Shown in pieces: positions 16,148 through 25,050 of a stretch of DNA of 50,110 nt (the stretch's first letter is position 1; each line of letters starts with the position of its first letter). The position numbers and the translations under genes are program-made. The notes below the pieces were generated by a model. It was given only the letters and a program-made list of their open reading frames with translations. It was not told the DNA's origin and made no database searches. Origin of the DNA: Sulfuricella sp. GTDB lineage: Bacteria; Pseudomonadota; Gammaproteobacteria; Burkholderiales; Sulfuricellaceae. The DNA lies in assembly GCA_018336195.1 (NCBI GenBank), contig JAGXQV010000182.1, positions 1-50,110 of the forward strand. Reading direction: 5' to 3'.

Positions 16148-18343
16148 TCAGATCGTGTGCTGGCTGGCCGGCAGATCCGCCGCTTCCAGGCCGAAAGTCT
16201 CGATTCCGGCGCGGATCAGGTCGGGGCCGATGCCCAGTGCCCACGCCGCACTGGCCGCCGCCAGGAGGTTTTCCACCTGGTAAGGGGCGCCATCCTGCTT
16301 GATCAGGGGCATCGCCGCCACTTCGCCGAGCGTCGCTTCCTGTGTGCCGCTCGCCAAAACCATCTGGCCGTTGCGCACGAATGCCGCGCGCTTGCCGGCG
16401 CCGAGGTGTTCCGTCAACAAGGGCAGGCCGGCGTCGGACGCGAATATAATTACTTCGCCGTCGCACAGTTCCGCCATTTTCGCCACTTCCGGGTCGGCGC
16501 CATTGAGTACCGCCGTGCCTTCCGGGAGTACCACGTCGACCAGGGTGCGCAGCACGTTGAACAACTGCTCGGACTCTTCCACGTAATAGTCGGGCAACAG
16601 CGCGGTCGGGTCGAGATTGGTGACCACCGCCACCTGGCAGCGGTCGTACGCCAGTCCCTCGGCGAGGATGGCGCGGGCGCCGCTTTCGCACACCGCCGCT
16701 TCGACGGAGCGGTTCATCAGCACCTTGTGGGACGATGCCCAATCGGCGCGGTCGCCCTTTTCGACATGGCGGCGGTCCAGGTAAAGCCCCTTGCTGCAGG
16801 ACAGTCCCACGTGTTTACGGGTCAGCCCGATGAGGTGAGCGGTGAGTTTGGCGACCACGGTCTTGCCGTGCGAGCCGGTTACCCCGACCACCGGGATGCG
16901 CCCATTGTCGTCCGCGGGGAAGAGGTTGGCGACGATGGCCTGTCCTACCGGGCGCGGCGTGCCTTCGGCGGGCTTGATGTGCATCAGCAGGCTGGGGCCG
17001 GCGTTGACTTCGACGATGGCGCCGCGCTGCTCTTCGAGCGGACGGGAAACGTCGGCGGTGACCATGTCGACACCGGCGATGTCGAGTCCCACCACCCGCG
17101 CCGCCAGCGAGGCGGCGGCGGCGACTTCGGGATGCACTTGGTCGGTGACGTCGAAAGCCATGTTGCCGTGGCGGATGACCAGGACTTCAAGGCCTTGCGG
17201 GGGAATCGAATCCGGCTTGAAGCCCTGCCGTTCCAGCTCCAGCACGGCAATCGGCTCCCTTTCGAGGAGAATCGGGGTGAGCGGGTAGTCTTCTTCCTCG
17301 CCGCGGCGCGGGTCGGTGTTGATCTGGGCGTTAATCAGTTCGACGATGGTCGAGCTGCCGTCGCCGACCACCGAGGCGGTTTCGCCGCGCGTGGCGGCGA
17401 CCACCTTGCCGCCTACCACCAGCAGGCGGTGTTCGGCGCCCTGGATGAAGCGTTCGACGATCACGCCGCTGCCCTCCGCGAGGGAGAGCGGGTAGGAGGA
17501 TTCGACTTCCTCGCGGGTTTTCAGGTCGGTGAACACGCCGCGTCCGTGGTTGCCGTCATAGGGCTTCACGACTACCGGCAGGCCAATGTCCTCGGCGGCT
17601 TCCCAGGCGTCTGCCGGGCTGTCCACCAGGCGTCCTTCGGGGATGGGCACGCCGCAAGCTTGCAGCAGGGTTTTGGTGAGATCCTTGTCGCGCGAGACGG
17701 TTTCGGCGATGGCGCTGGTGCGGTCGGTTTCGGCAGTCCAGATGCGCCGTTGGCGCGCGCCGTAGCCGAGTTGCACGAGGTTGCCTTCGGTGAGGCGGAT
17801 CGCCGGGATGCCTCGCTCGCCGGCGGCATCGACGATGCAGGCGGTGCTCGGCCCGAGGCACAGCGAATCGGCCATGTCGCGCAAGCGGGCGAGGGTGCCC
17901 GGCAGGTCGAAGGGGGTATCCTCGATGGCCGCCAGAATGAGTTCACGGGCGGCGTCGAGGCAGGCGCGGGTGACTTCTTTCTGGCGGGAACGCACCACCA
18001 CCTTGTACAGGCCGCGTTTCGAGGTGCCGCGCGCCTTGCCGAAGCCGGTGCGTTGGCCGCTGAGGTTTTGCAGTTCGAGGGTGACGTGTTCGAGGATGTG
18101 ACCGGCCCAGGTGCCTTCGCGGACCCGCTTCAGAAAGCCGCCGTGTTCGCCGACGCTGCAACGGTGCTCGACAAGGCTGGGTAGCCAAGCGCTCAAGCGT
18201 TCGTAAAATCCGGGCAGGGTGTTGGAGGGGAAGTCCTCCAGGGTGCCGATATCAACCCAGGCTTCGATGACCGGGCGGTACGTCCAGATGTTCGGGCCAT
18301 GCAGATACTTGACCTCGACAAACTCCAAATTTTTCTTTTCCAT
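16148..18343 (-). CDS. cphA': Short cyanophycin synthetase paralogue CphA'
   Basis: A protein of 731 residues, about 125 shorter than its neighbour. It has the CphA start (VEVKYLHGPNIWTYRP), an ATP-grasp domain (VVVKPYDGNHGRGVFTDL, IVEVNAGPSLLMHIKP) and the Mur central domain with P-loop GVTGSHGKTVVAKL. It ends soon after VENLLAAASAAWALG, so the Mur C-terminal lid found in full-length CphA is missing. The stop is clean, with no sign of frameshift debris. Paired long and short cphA genes are known in other betaproteobacteria such as Cupriavidus. Its role may be regulatory, structural or one of the two ligations. The start ATG at 18343 is chosen over an in-frame TTG at 18355; neither has a strong binding site. 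Confidence 0.92.
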   Translation of the reverse strand: MEKKNLEFVEVKYLHGPNIWTYRPVIEAWVDIGTLEDFPSNTLPGFYERLSAWLPSLVEHRCSVGEHGGFLKRVREGTWAGHILEHVTLELQNLSGQRTGFGKARGTSKRGLYKVVVRSRQKEVTRACLDAARELILAAIEDTPFDLPGTLARLRDMADSLCLGPSTACIVDAAGERGIPAIRLTEGNLVQLGYGARQRRIWTAETDRTSAIAETVSRDKDLTKTLLQACGVPIPEGRLVDSPADAWEAAEDIGLPVVVKPYDGNHGRGVFTDLKTREEVESSYPLSLAEGSGVIVERFIQGAEHRLLVVGGKVVAATRGETASVVGDGSSTIVELINAQINTDPRRGEEEDYPLTPILLEREPIAVLELERQGFKPDSIPPQGLEVLVIRHGNMAFDVTDQVHPEVAAAASLAARVVGLDIAGVDMVTADVSRPLEEQRGAIVEVNAGPSLLMHIKPAEGTPRPVGQAIVANLFPADDNGRIPVVGVTGSHGKTVVAKLTAHLIGLTRKHVGLSCSKGLYLDRRHVEKGDRADWASSHKVLMNRSVEAAVCESGARAILAEGLAYDRCQVAVVTNLDPTALLPDYYVEESEQLFNVLRTLVDVVLPEGTAVLNGADPEVAKMAELCDGEVIIFASDAGLPLLTEHLGAGKRAAFVRNGQMVLASGTQEATLGEVAAMPLIKQDGAPYQVENLLAAASAAWALGIGPDLIRAGIETFGLEAADLPASQHTI

Positions 18344-18551
18344 ATATCGCTGCAAAAAGTGGGGAGTAATCCCCGATTAAACGCAAACTTTAAATCAACG
18401 CGGAATGTTACCGTTGGTTTACTGTCAGGAAAAAGAAAGTTTTCCGGCTGCATGGCCTCCCGGTGTCCGGGTTATACTCTTTGCGTTGAAGTGGCTTGCC
18501 GCGCTGTATCGGTTGCGGACCAAGCTTTTAGCCAGAAAATGATGGATTCCC
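18344..18551. promoter_or_regulatory. Divergent promoter region between cphA' and the ABC transporter gene
   Basis: These 208 bases separate two units that point away from each other, so promoters for both must lie here or nearby. For the rightward unit, TATACT (18473-18478) is a good -10 hexamer about 73 bases before the start, but no good -35 sits at 16-18 bases. The left half is AT-rich, consistent with promoter DNA for cphA'. No clear operator palindrome was found. Confidence 0.4.
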
Positions 18552-20828
18552 ATGAAGACCGAAATACTACCGAATAATCCGATTGTCCGCTCGATTCCCG
18601 AAACCTGGCGCGCGGAACTGGAAGACCGCCTGGAAGCCGGCGAGGAAATCCTTGCCTGGATGGAACTGGATCTCGACGAGCGCCTGCAATTTACCCACGG
18701 GCTGGTGGTGGCGACCGACCGCCGTTTGCTGGCCCGCGCCCCGGATGGGGATGCCTGGAACCAATGGGGCTATCGTGCCGGGTTGGAACTGTTGCACTCC
18801 GACCATGCCGGGGTGGGCACCTTGGAATTGCGCGATGCCGACGCGCGTCTGGCGCGCTGGCGCCATACCCTGGCGATGAACCTGGCGGCGCTGCGCCTGG
18901 TCAGCCAATTTGAATTGCAAGTGGCGGCATTCGTCAGCGGCGAGCCGGTCGCGCCGACCGTCGAGGGCATCTGCCCGACCTGCAAGACGCCGCTCGAACC
19001 CGGCCAGGAGGAATGCCCGATCTGCACGCGGGAGATTCACACCGCGCCGTCGACCTGGACGCTGTTTCGCCTGTGGCGTTTCGCCCATCCCTACAAGGGG
19101 CAACTGTTGGCCGGTTTTCTGCTGACCCTGGCCTCCACGGCGGCGACGCTGGTGCCGCCCTATATGACCATGCCGCTGATGGACGACATCCTGATTCCCT
19201 TCCAGAACGGCAAGCCCATCGATGCCGGGCTGGTTACCCTGTATCTCGGCGGCCTGCTGTTGGCGGCACTGCTGGCGTGGAGCCTGGGCTGGGCGCGCAC
19301 CTACATCCTGGCGCTGGTGTCGGAGCGCATTGGCGCCGACTTGCGTACCGCCACCTACGAGCATTTGCTGCGCCTGTCCCTGGAATATTTCGGGGGAAAA
19401 CGCACCGGCGACCTGATGGCGCGCATCGGCAGCGAGTCCGACCGAATTTGCGTGTTTCTCTCCCTGCATCTGTTGGATTTTGCCACCGACGTGCTGATGA
19501 TCGTGATGACCTCGATCATTCTGTTTTCCATCAATCCCTGGCTGGCGCTGGTGACCTTGCTGCCCCTGCCGTTCATCGCCTGGATGATCCACGTGGTGCG
19601 CGACAAGCTGCGTACCGGTTTCGAGAAGATCGACCGGGTCTGGTCGCAAGTGACCAACGTGCTCGCCGATACCATCCCCGGTATCCGGGTGGTCAAGGCG
19701 TTCGCCCAGGAAAAGCGCGAGGCGGCGCGTTTTCGCGAAGCCAACAAGCATAATCTGGCGGTCAACGACCGGCTCAACAAGACCTGGTCGCTGTTCACTC
19801 CGACTGTAACGCTGCTCACTGAAGTGGGGCTGCTGGTGGTGTGGGGGTTTGGGATCTGGCAGGTGTCGCGCAATGAAATCACGGTGGGCGTGCTGACGGC
19901 GTTCCTGGCGTATATCAGCCGTTTTTACACACGCCTCGATTCGATGAGCCGTATCGTCTCGGTGACGCAAAAAGCCGCCGCCGGGGCGAAACGCATATTC
20001 GACATTCTCGACCACGTCTCCAGCGTACCGGAACCCGCCAACCCGGTGCATCTCGATACCGTGCAGGGGCGCATCGAGATTCAGGAAGCGGGCTTCCGCT
20101 ATGGCAATCGCGCCATCATCCGCGGCGTCGATCTGGACATCGCTCCCGGCGAAATGATCGGTCTGGTCGGCCACAGCGGTTCGGGCAAGAGTACCCTGGT
20201 CAATCTGATCTGCCGTTTTTACGATTTATCGGAAGGGATGATCCGGGTGGACGGGGTGGACATCCGCTCCCTGCCGGTTTCGGAATTCCGCGCCAATATC
20301 GGCCTGGTGTTGCAGGAACCCTTCCTGTTTTTCGGCACCATCGCCGAGAACATCGCCTACGGCAAACCCGACGCCACCCGCGCCGAAGTCGTTGCGGCGG
20401 CGCGTGCCGCCCATGCCCACGAATTCATCCTGCGCCTGCCGCAGGGCTACGATTCGCTGGTCGGCGAGCGCGGCCAGGCGTTGTCGGGCGGCGAGCGCCA
20501 GCGGATATCCATCGCCCGCGCCTTGCTCATCGATCCGCGCATCCTGATTATGGATGAGGCGACGTCGTCGGTGGACTCGACCACCGAGAAGGAAATCCAG
20601 AAAGCCTTGGACAACCTGGTGCAGGGCCGCACCACCATCGCCATCGCCCATCGTCTCTCCACCTTGCGGCGCGCCAACCGGCTGGTGGTACTGGATCGCG
20701 GCAAGATCGTCGAGGTGGGCGGGCACGAGGAGTTGATGGCCCGCCAGGGCGCTTATTACAAGCTTTACCAGGCGCAAGCGCGGAATGCCGAAGCGTTGCG
20801 CGAATCGGCCGGGGAGGGCGAAGCATGA
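18552..20828 (+). CDS. Cyanophycin metabolism-associated ABC transporter (fused permease-ATPase)
   Basis: A protein of 758 residues. An N-terminal soluble region of about 165 residues ends in a zinc-ribbon-like element with CPTC (141-144) and CPIC (155-158). Next comes an exporter-type transmembrane domain of about six helices (roughly 175-465), and then a nucleotide-binding domain with Walker A GHSGSGKST, signature LSGGERQR, Walker B ILIMDEATSSVD and H-loop AIAHRLST, all intact. Sequence and position match the family found beside cyanophycin synthetase genes in proteobacteria. The substrate is unknown; export of a peptide, of arginine or aspartate derivatives, or a role in granule assembly are only guesses. 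It overlaps the next gene by four bases (ATGA). Confidence 0.85.
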   Translation: MKTEILPNNPIVRSIPETWRAELEDRLEAGEEILAWMELDLDERLQFTHGLVVATDRRLLARAPDGDAWNQWGYRAGLELLHSDHAGVGTLELRDADARLARWRHTLAMNLAALRLVSQFELQVAAFVSGEPVAPTVEGICPTCKTPLEPGQEECPICTREIHTAPSTWTLFRLWRFAHPYKGQLLAGFLLTLASTAATLVPPYMTMPLMDDILIPFQNGKPIDAGLVTLYLGGLLLAALLAWSLGWARTYILALVSERIGADLRTATYEHLLRLSLEYFGGKRTGDLMARIGSESDRICVFLSLHLLDFATDVLMIVMTSIILFSINPWLALVTLLPLPFIAWMIHVVRDKLRTGFEKIDRVWSQVTNVLADTIPGIRVVKAFAQEKREAARFREANKHNLAVNDRLNKTWSLFTPTVTLLTEVGLLVVWGFGIWQVSRNEITVGVLTAFLAYISRFYTRLDSMSRIVSVTQKAAAGAKRIFDILDHVSSVPEPANPVHLDTVQGRIEIQEAGFRYGNRAIIRGVDLDIAPGEMIGLVGHSGSGKSTLVNLICRFYDLSEGMIRVDGVDIRSLPVSEFRANIGLVLQEPFLFFGTIAENIAYGKPDATRAEVVAAARAAHAHEFILRLPQGYDSLVGERGQALSGGERQRISIARALLIDPRILIMDEATSSVDSTTEKEIQKALDNLVQGRTTIAIAHRLSTLRRANRLVVLDRGKIVEVGGHEELMARQGAYYKLYQAQARNAEALRESAGEGEA

Positions 20829-21292
20829 ACGGTAATTTCGAGTTGACCCGCAATCCCTTCGGGCGCTTGGCGTTTCGCGGCGCGGATGGCGAAATTCACG
20901 AGGACGTGGTGCCGGTGCGGGCTTTTCCCATCGCCGCGCCCGACGAGGGCATCGCCCTGGTGAGCAGCGACGGTCGCGAACTGGCATGGCTGGAAGGTCT
21001 GGACGGTTTGCCCGAGGCGACTCGCAAGCTGATCGAGGAAGAACTGGCGAGCCGCGAATTCATGCCGGAAATCCGCCGTATTCTCCGGGTTTCCGGTTTC
21101 GCCACCCCGTGTACCTGGGAAGTGGAGACGGATCGCGGCGATACGTCGTTCACGCTGAAGGGCGAGGAAGACATTCGTCGCGTGGTCGGTTCCAACCTGC
21201 TGGTCTCCGATAGCCACGGCATCCTGTTCCTGATCCGCGACGTGCAGGCGCTGGATCGTACCAGCCGTAGGATCTTGGATCGCTTCCTGTGA
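20825..21292 (+). CDS. Cyanophycin metabolism-associated DUF1854 protein
   Basis: A protein of 155 residues, predicted soluble. It begins MNGNFELTRNPFGRLAF and carries the typical DUF1854 progression: AFPIAAPDEGIALVSSDGRELAWLEGL, FMPEIRRILRVSGFATPCTWEVETDRG, then LLVSDSHGILFLIRDVQALD. The gene overlaps the end of the ABC transporter gene, so the two are coupled and probably act together. Adjacency to cyanophycin synthetases is a recurrent context for this family. No enzymatic motif is evident, and the molecular role is not known. Confidence 0.85.
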   Translation: MNGNFELTRNPFGRLAFRGADGEIHEDVVPVRAFPIAAPDEGIALVSSDGRELAWLEGLDGLPEATRKLIEEELASREFMPEIRRILRVSGFATPCTWEVETDRGDTSFTLKGEEDIRRVVGSNLLVSDSHGILFLIRDVQALDRTSRRILDRFL

Positions 21293-21301
21293 TTCAGGTA
21301 A

Positions 21302-22099
21302 TCAGGCTTTAATCAGTCCCAACACGCTGGCCGATTGGGTGGCGTTGTAAGCCGACAGCGCCTTGGTGGCAGCTTGCTGCTTGAGGTTGCTTTGCGTCAG
21401 CGCGGTGCTTTCGGCGGCGAAGTCGGTATCGGCAATGCGGCTCTTTGCGGCGGCGAGATTTTCATAGGAATTGCTGAGGTTGGCGAGGGTTGAATTCAAC
21501 CCCGCTTGCGCCGCGCCGATGTTGGCCTGCTGGCTGTTGATGCTGGCGATGGCGTTATCCAGGGCGCCCAGCGCCGTGGTGGCGTTGCTTGCGGTAGTGA
21601 CGTCCAGGCTGTCTATGCCCAGACTCTGCGGCATGGCGCTGCCCAGCGTCAGGGATTGGCTGTCGCCGGGGTTGGGGCCGCTTTGCAGCGGGGCGCTGAA
21701 ACTTCCATCCAGCAATTTCTTTCCATTGAACTGGGCATTGCCGGCGGTCTGGCCGAGGCTTTCCCCGAGTTGGCTGAATTCCGCCTGGATGGCCTGCAAA
21801 TCGCTGGGGCTGTTGGTGCCGTTGGCGGCCTGCACCGCCAACTCGCGCATCCGTTGCAACGAGTCGGAAACCTGGCTGTACGCGCCGCCTGCTGTTTCGG
21901 TGAGCGACAAGCCGTCGGAGACGTTGCGCAGTGCCTGTCGATCCCCACCCAGTTGCGCCGTCAAACCGACGGCGACGGCCAAACCTGCCGCATCGTCCTT
22001 GGCGGAATTGATGCGCGCCCCGGAACTCAGGCGTTGCAGGGAGGATTGCGCGGCATTCTGGGCGTTATCGAGGTTCTTGAGGGAAACGGGATTCAGCAT
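21302..22099 (-). CDS. fliC: Flagellin, short form
   Basis: A protein of 265 residues, near the minimum for a flagellin. It has the conserved N-terminal D0/D1 helices (a start close to LNPVSLKNLDNAQNAAQSSL, then LSSGARINSAKDDAAGLAVA) and the matching C-terminal helices (NLAAAKSRIADTDFAAEST, ending in SVLGLIKA). The middle is short, so the variable D2/D3 domains are absent. It is secreted by the flagellar export apparatus whose genes lie nearby. AAAAGGATC precedes the ATG. No clear sigma-28 promoter (TAAA-N15-GCCGATAA type) was found directly upstream. Confidence 0.9.
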   Translation of the reverse strand: MLNPVSLKNLDNAQNAAQSSLQRLSSGARINSAKDDAAGLAVAVGLTAQLGGDRQALRNVSDGLSLTETAGGAYSQVSDSLQRMRELAVQAANGTNSPSDLQAIQAEFSQLGESLGQTAGNAQFNGKKLLDGSFSAPLQSGPNPGDSQSLTLGSAMPQSLGIDSLDVTTASNATTALGALDNAIASINSQQANIGAAQAGLNSTLANLSNSYENLAAAKSRIADTDFAAESTALTQSNLKQQAATKALSAYNATQSASVLGLIKA

Positions 22100-22150
22100 G
22101 ATGGCGATCCTTTTAAGCTTGCTCGTGAGACCGGTGTTTCATGCCGGCGT

Positions 22151-22366
22151 TCAGTCCGCCGAGCCGGTAACGATGATGCCGCTGTTGCATTCCGCGGTGA
22201 AATTGGCGCCGTTGATATCGATGACGCGCTTCAATCCCTTGTCCTTTTTGCATAGCTGGGCAGCCTTGGCGTCGTGCTCGCGGGAGAGGGTTTGTTGGCG
22301 ATCCGTTGCGTCGCAACCTGCCAGCAATGCGACGGTGATGCCCAGGAGCAGAAGTCTTGCGGTCAT
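22151..22366 (-). CDS. Small putative lipoprotein, function unknown
   Basis: A protein of 71 residues. The first 18 form a signal peptide (MTARLLLLGITVALLAGC) with a lipobox LAGC, so it is probably lipidated and anchored in the envelope. The mature part is about 54 residues and includes KDKGLKRVIDINGANFTAEC and IIVTGS, with two more cysteines that could form a disulfide. AAGGAAA precedes the start. It lies 51 bases upstream of the flagellin gene on the same strand and may share its transcript. I do not recognise the family. Confidence 0.65.
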   Translation of the reverse strand: MTARLLLLGITVALLAGCDATDRQQTLSREHDAKAAQLCKKDKGLKRVIDINGANFTAECNSGIIVTGSAD

Positions 22367-22430
22367 TGTTGTTTCCTTATGCGAATTTAGGTTGTGGTTG
22401 CTGGGCGGGATGATAACAGCCTAATATCGC

Positions 22431-23084
22431 CTAGGGCAGTGCTGCCAGCAGGCGTTTGGCACGGGTTGGCAGGTCGTTCGAGGCAAGCGGCGGGTCGGGA
22501 AAGTTTTGCCGTTCGCGCTTGCCGGCACTTTCGAAATCGACGCCGTAGCAATCGATGCCGAGCAGGCGCGGCTTGCCGGACAGTTGGATGTCCAATTCCC
22601 GCAAAATCGCGGCTTCCTCGGCAAGTGGCAAGGCGGCGGCGCCTTGCCACTCGGCCTGATCGAGCCAGCCGGCCTGGCCGAATCCGCCGATGTAGCGCAG
22701 CTTGATGGGTTCTAGGCGGTAAAAGGTAAAATCGCCGAGACTGAGGTACTGTTCGGTGGCGGGATGGTAGCGCAGAAAGCGCGCGACCAGTCCCTTGTCG
22801 GCCTCTACCGGTGAGATGTTGCCGATCAGGGTGAGGCGGGCACCGGTCTGGACATTGCCGTCCTGTGCGGTGTTTACCAGGAAGCTGCAACGCGGGTCGG
22901 CCGCCAGGTTCTTGGTGTGTTCGGCAAGTCCGCTCATCAGGAATAGCGGGTTGTGACCCGCATCCGCAGCAAAGGGCAGGATGGTGGCGAACGGGTAGCC
23001 CGGTTCGCGCAGGGAATGGGTTGCCAAGGTGCCGTTAGCGGTTTCGTGGATGAGGCGGATGGCGGATTCGAGTGGGATTTTCAT
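22431..23084 (-). CDS. HugZ/pyridoxamine 5'-phosphate oxidase-like family protein
   Basis: A protein of 217 residues with a split-barrel flavin or heme-binding fold. The pattern ANGTLATHS, GYPFATILPFAADAGHNPLFLMSGLAEHTKNLAADPRCSFL, ARLTLIGNI is typical of the HugZ-like branch, in which a conserved H-T-x-N segment precedes a strand. Members include heme-degrading enzymes, but many have no known substrate. The C-terminal 60 residues (IDCYGVDFES) resemble the second domain found in this branch. No heme uptake genes are nearby, so the role is open. Confidence 0.8.
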   Translation of the reverse strand: MKIPLESAIRLIHETANGTLATHSLREPGYPFATILPFAADAGHNPLFLMSGLAEHTKNLAADPRCSFLVNTAQDGNVQTGARLTLIGNISPVEADKGLVARFLRYHPATEQYLSLGDFTFYRLEPIKLRYIGGFGQAGWLDQAEWQGAAALPLAEEAAILRELDIQLSGKPRLLGIDCYGVDFESAGKRERQNFPDPPLASNDLPTRAKRLLAALP

Positions 23085-23219
23085 GAGGGGTGAATGCAGG
23101 TTTTTAGTTCAGTTTAGCGCATAGGCTGCTCCCCGGTGCAGGAGGCGTCATGAATTTTCGCCGAAATGCCGCGGAGTCATTGTAAAATTTGGTCAATTCA
23201 ATTCATTTAAGGAATTTTC

Positions 23220-23798
23220 ATGTCTTGTTCTTCATTTTTCAGCAGATTGCCTGGCGCAGCCTGGCTTGCGGCGCTATTGTCCGCAGCCTTGCTGGGCGGG
23301 TGCAGCACGCTTTCCAAGGAGGATTGCGTGCGCGGTGATTGGCAGCATTACGGATATTACGACGGCACCCAGGGCTATCCGCCCGGTCGGATCGAGGAGC
23401 ACCGCCAAGCGTGCGCCGAATTCCGGGTGACGCCGAACCCAGTCGAATATGCGCGGGGGCGCGAAATGGGGCTGCTTGAGTATTGCACGCCGATGAACGG
23501 CTATAACCAGGGCAAGTCCGGCGCGACCTACCATTATGTGTGCCGTCCCGACCGGGAAGCGGGATTTCTGCGGAATTACCACCTCGGTCGGCAAATCCAT
23601 GAGATGAGCGAAAAAATCCGGCGTATCGAAAGCCAGATCAGGGACAAGGAAAAGGAACTCGAAAAGGACAAGGATAATTCCAAAAAGCTCAACGAAGAGC
23701 AGCGCCGCCACATTCGCGAGCGGATTCACGATCTGGAACGTGAGAAAAACACCCTGAAGGGCATGCGCCAAGGGGTGGAGGTGATGGTGTATTACTGA
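23220..23798 (+). CDS. DUF2799 lipoprotein with a C-terminal coiled coil
   Basis: A protein of 192 residues. A signal peptide ends in a lipobox (LLGGC), so cysteine 28 or so is the likely lipid attachment point. The DUF2799 body follows: CSTLSKEDCVRGDW, YYDGTQGYPPGRIEEHRQAC, YARGREMGLLEYCTPMNGY and GATYHYVCRP, with several conserved cysteines. From about residue 130 the sequence becomes a strongly charged heptad-rich helix (EMSEKIRRIESQIRDKEKEL and on), likely a coiled coil reaching into the periplasm. AAGGAA precedes the ATG at 23220. The function of the family is unknown. Confidence 0.8.
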   Translation: MSCSSFFSRLPGAAWLAALLSAALLGGCSTLSKEDCVRGDWQHYGYYDGTQGYPPGRIEEHRQACAEFRVTPNPVEYARGREMGLLEYCTPMNGYNQGKSGATYHYVCRPDREAGFLRNYHLGRQIHEMSEKIRRIESQIRDKEKELEKDKDNSKKLNEEQRRHIRERIHDLEREKNTLKGMRQGVEVMVYY

Positions 23799-23859
23799 TG
23801 TGGTCAGTCGCCATGGCTAATTTCCCATCCTCCCCAATCTCGGTGTTTTCTAGCTAATA

Positions 23860-25017
23860 ATGGCAGAAGATAGCGATCTCGAACGCTCGGAAGCGGCGTC
23901 ACAGAGGCGCATCGAGCAGGCCCGCGAAAAGGGCCAGATTGCCCGTTCCCGCGAGCTTTCCACGTTCGCCGTGCTGATGGCGGCCGGCGGGGCGTTGATG
24001 GCGATGAGCCATCAACTGATGGACAGCATGATGGCACTGATGCGCAACGGTTTGAGCATCGAGCGGGCGGTGGCGTTCGACCCGTCGCTCATGCTCCTGC
24101 GCTTGCAGGGGCATACCTGGGATATCCTGGTGGCGTTCTTCCCCTACATCGTGGTAGTGGTAGTGGCCGCCATCGCGGCCCCGTTGGCATTGGGCGGTTG
24201 GCTGTTTACCTTTGAAGCGCTGGAGCCGAATTTCGGCAAGCTCGATCCGATCAAGGGCATCGGCAGGATGTTTTCCGTGAACAGCGTGATCGAACTGGTC
24301 AAGGCGCTGCTCAAGACGCTGCTCATCGGCGGCGTGGCGGTATGGGTGGTCATCCATGAAAAAGACGCGTTTTTCGCGCTGATCACCGAGCCGCTCGGGC
24401 AGAGCATCGCTCATCTCGGGCATATGCTGGGTTTTACTTTCATGACGGTGGCCGGTTCCCTAATCATTCTGGTGGCCATCGATGTTCCCGCGCAGATTTG
24501 GGAACATGCCCGCAAGCTGAAGATGACTAAGGACGAAGTCCGCCAAGAATACAAGGAAACCGAAGGTTCGCCGGAACTGAAGGGGCGCATTCGCCAGTTG
24601 CAGCGCGAGGCGGCGCGCAAGCGCATGATGGCGGAAGTGCCCAAGGCCGACGTGATCGTCACTAACCCGACGCGTTTCGCGGTGGCGCTGAGTTATCAGG
24701 GCGACAAGATGCGGGCGCCCAAGGTGGTGGCGAAGGGAACCTTGCTTCTGGCGCAACGCATCCGCGATGTCGGCGCGGAACACCATGTGCCGATCCTACA
24801 GGCGCCGTCGCTGGCGCGTGCCTTGTTTCATCACGCCGAACTGGATGAGGAAATCCCCGCAACCTTGTATACTGCGGTGGCCGAGGTTTTGGCCTACGTT
24901 TACCAATTGCGCCGTTACGAGAGCGGCGCCGGCGATAAGCCGGAAACCCCTCGCGAATTGCCCGTGCCACCCGAGCTCGATCCTGAATCTCAAGCGGAAA
25001 ATGCCACGATACATTAA
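23860..25017 (+). CDS. flhB: FlhB, flagellar export gate and specificity switch
   Basis: A protein of 385 residues with the FlhB layout: a short cytoplasmic start (SDLERSEAASQRRIEQAREKG), four transmembrane helices to about residue 210, a linker, and a cytoplasmic domain that is normally self-cleaved at Asn-Pro. The cleavage site is at Asn269-Pro270, the same numbers as in Salmonella, but reads NPTR rather than NPTH. Cleavage switches export from rod-hook to filament proteins. The C-terminal tail past residue 355 is proline-rich. No strong ribosome binding site precedes 23860. It heads the run flhB-flhA-flhF-flhG-fliA. Confidence 0.95.
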   Translation: MAEDSDLERSEAASQRRIEQAREKGQIARSRELSTFAVLMAAGGALMAMSHQLMDSMMALMRNGLSIERAVAFDPSLMLLRLQGHTWDILVAFFPYIVVVVVAAIAAPLALGGWLFTFEALEPNFGKLDPIKGIGRMFSVNSVIELVKALLKTLLIGGVAVWVVIHEKDAFFALITEPLGQSIAHLGHMLGFTFMTVAGSLIILVAIDVPAQIWEHARKLKMTKDEVRQEYKETEGSPELKGRIRQLQREAARKRMMAEVPKADVIVTNPTRFAVALSYQGDKMRAPKVVAKGTLLLAQRIRDVGAEHHVPILQAPSLARALFHHAELDEEIPATLYTAVAEVLAYVYQLRRYESGAGDKPETPRELPVPPELDPESQAENATIH

Positions 25018-25050
25018 TTTTGATTTTGCAAACCAAGTGGTGAATTCCTG

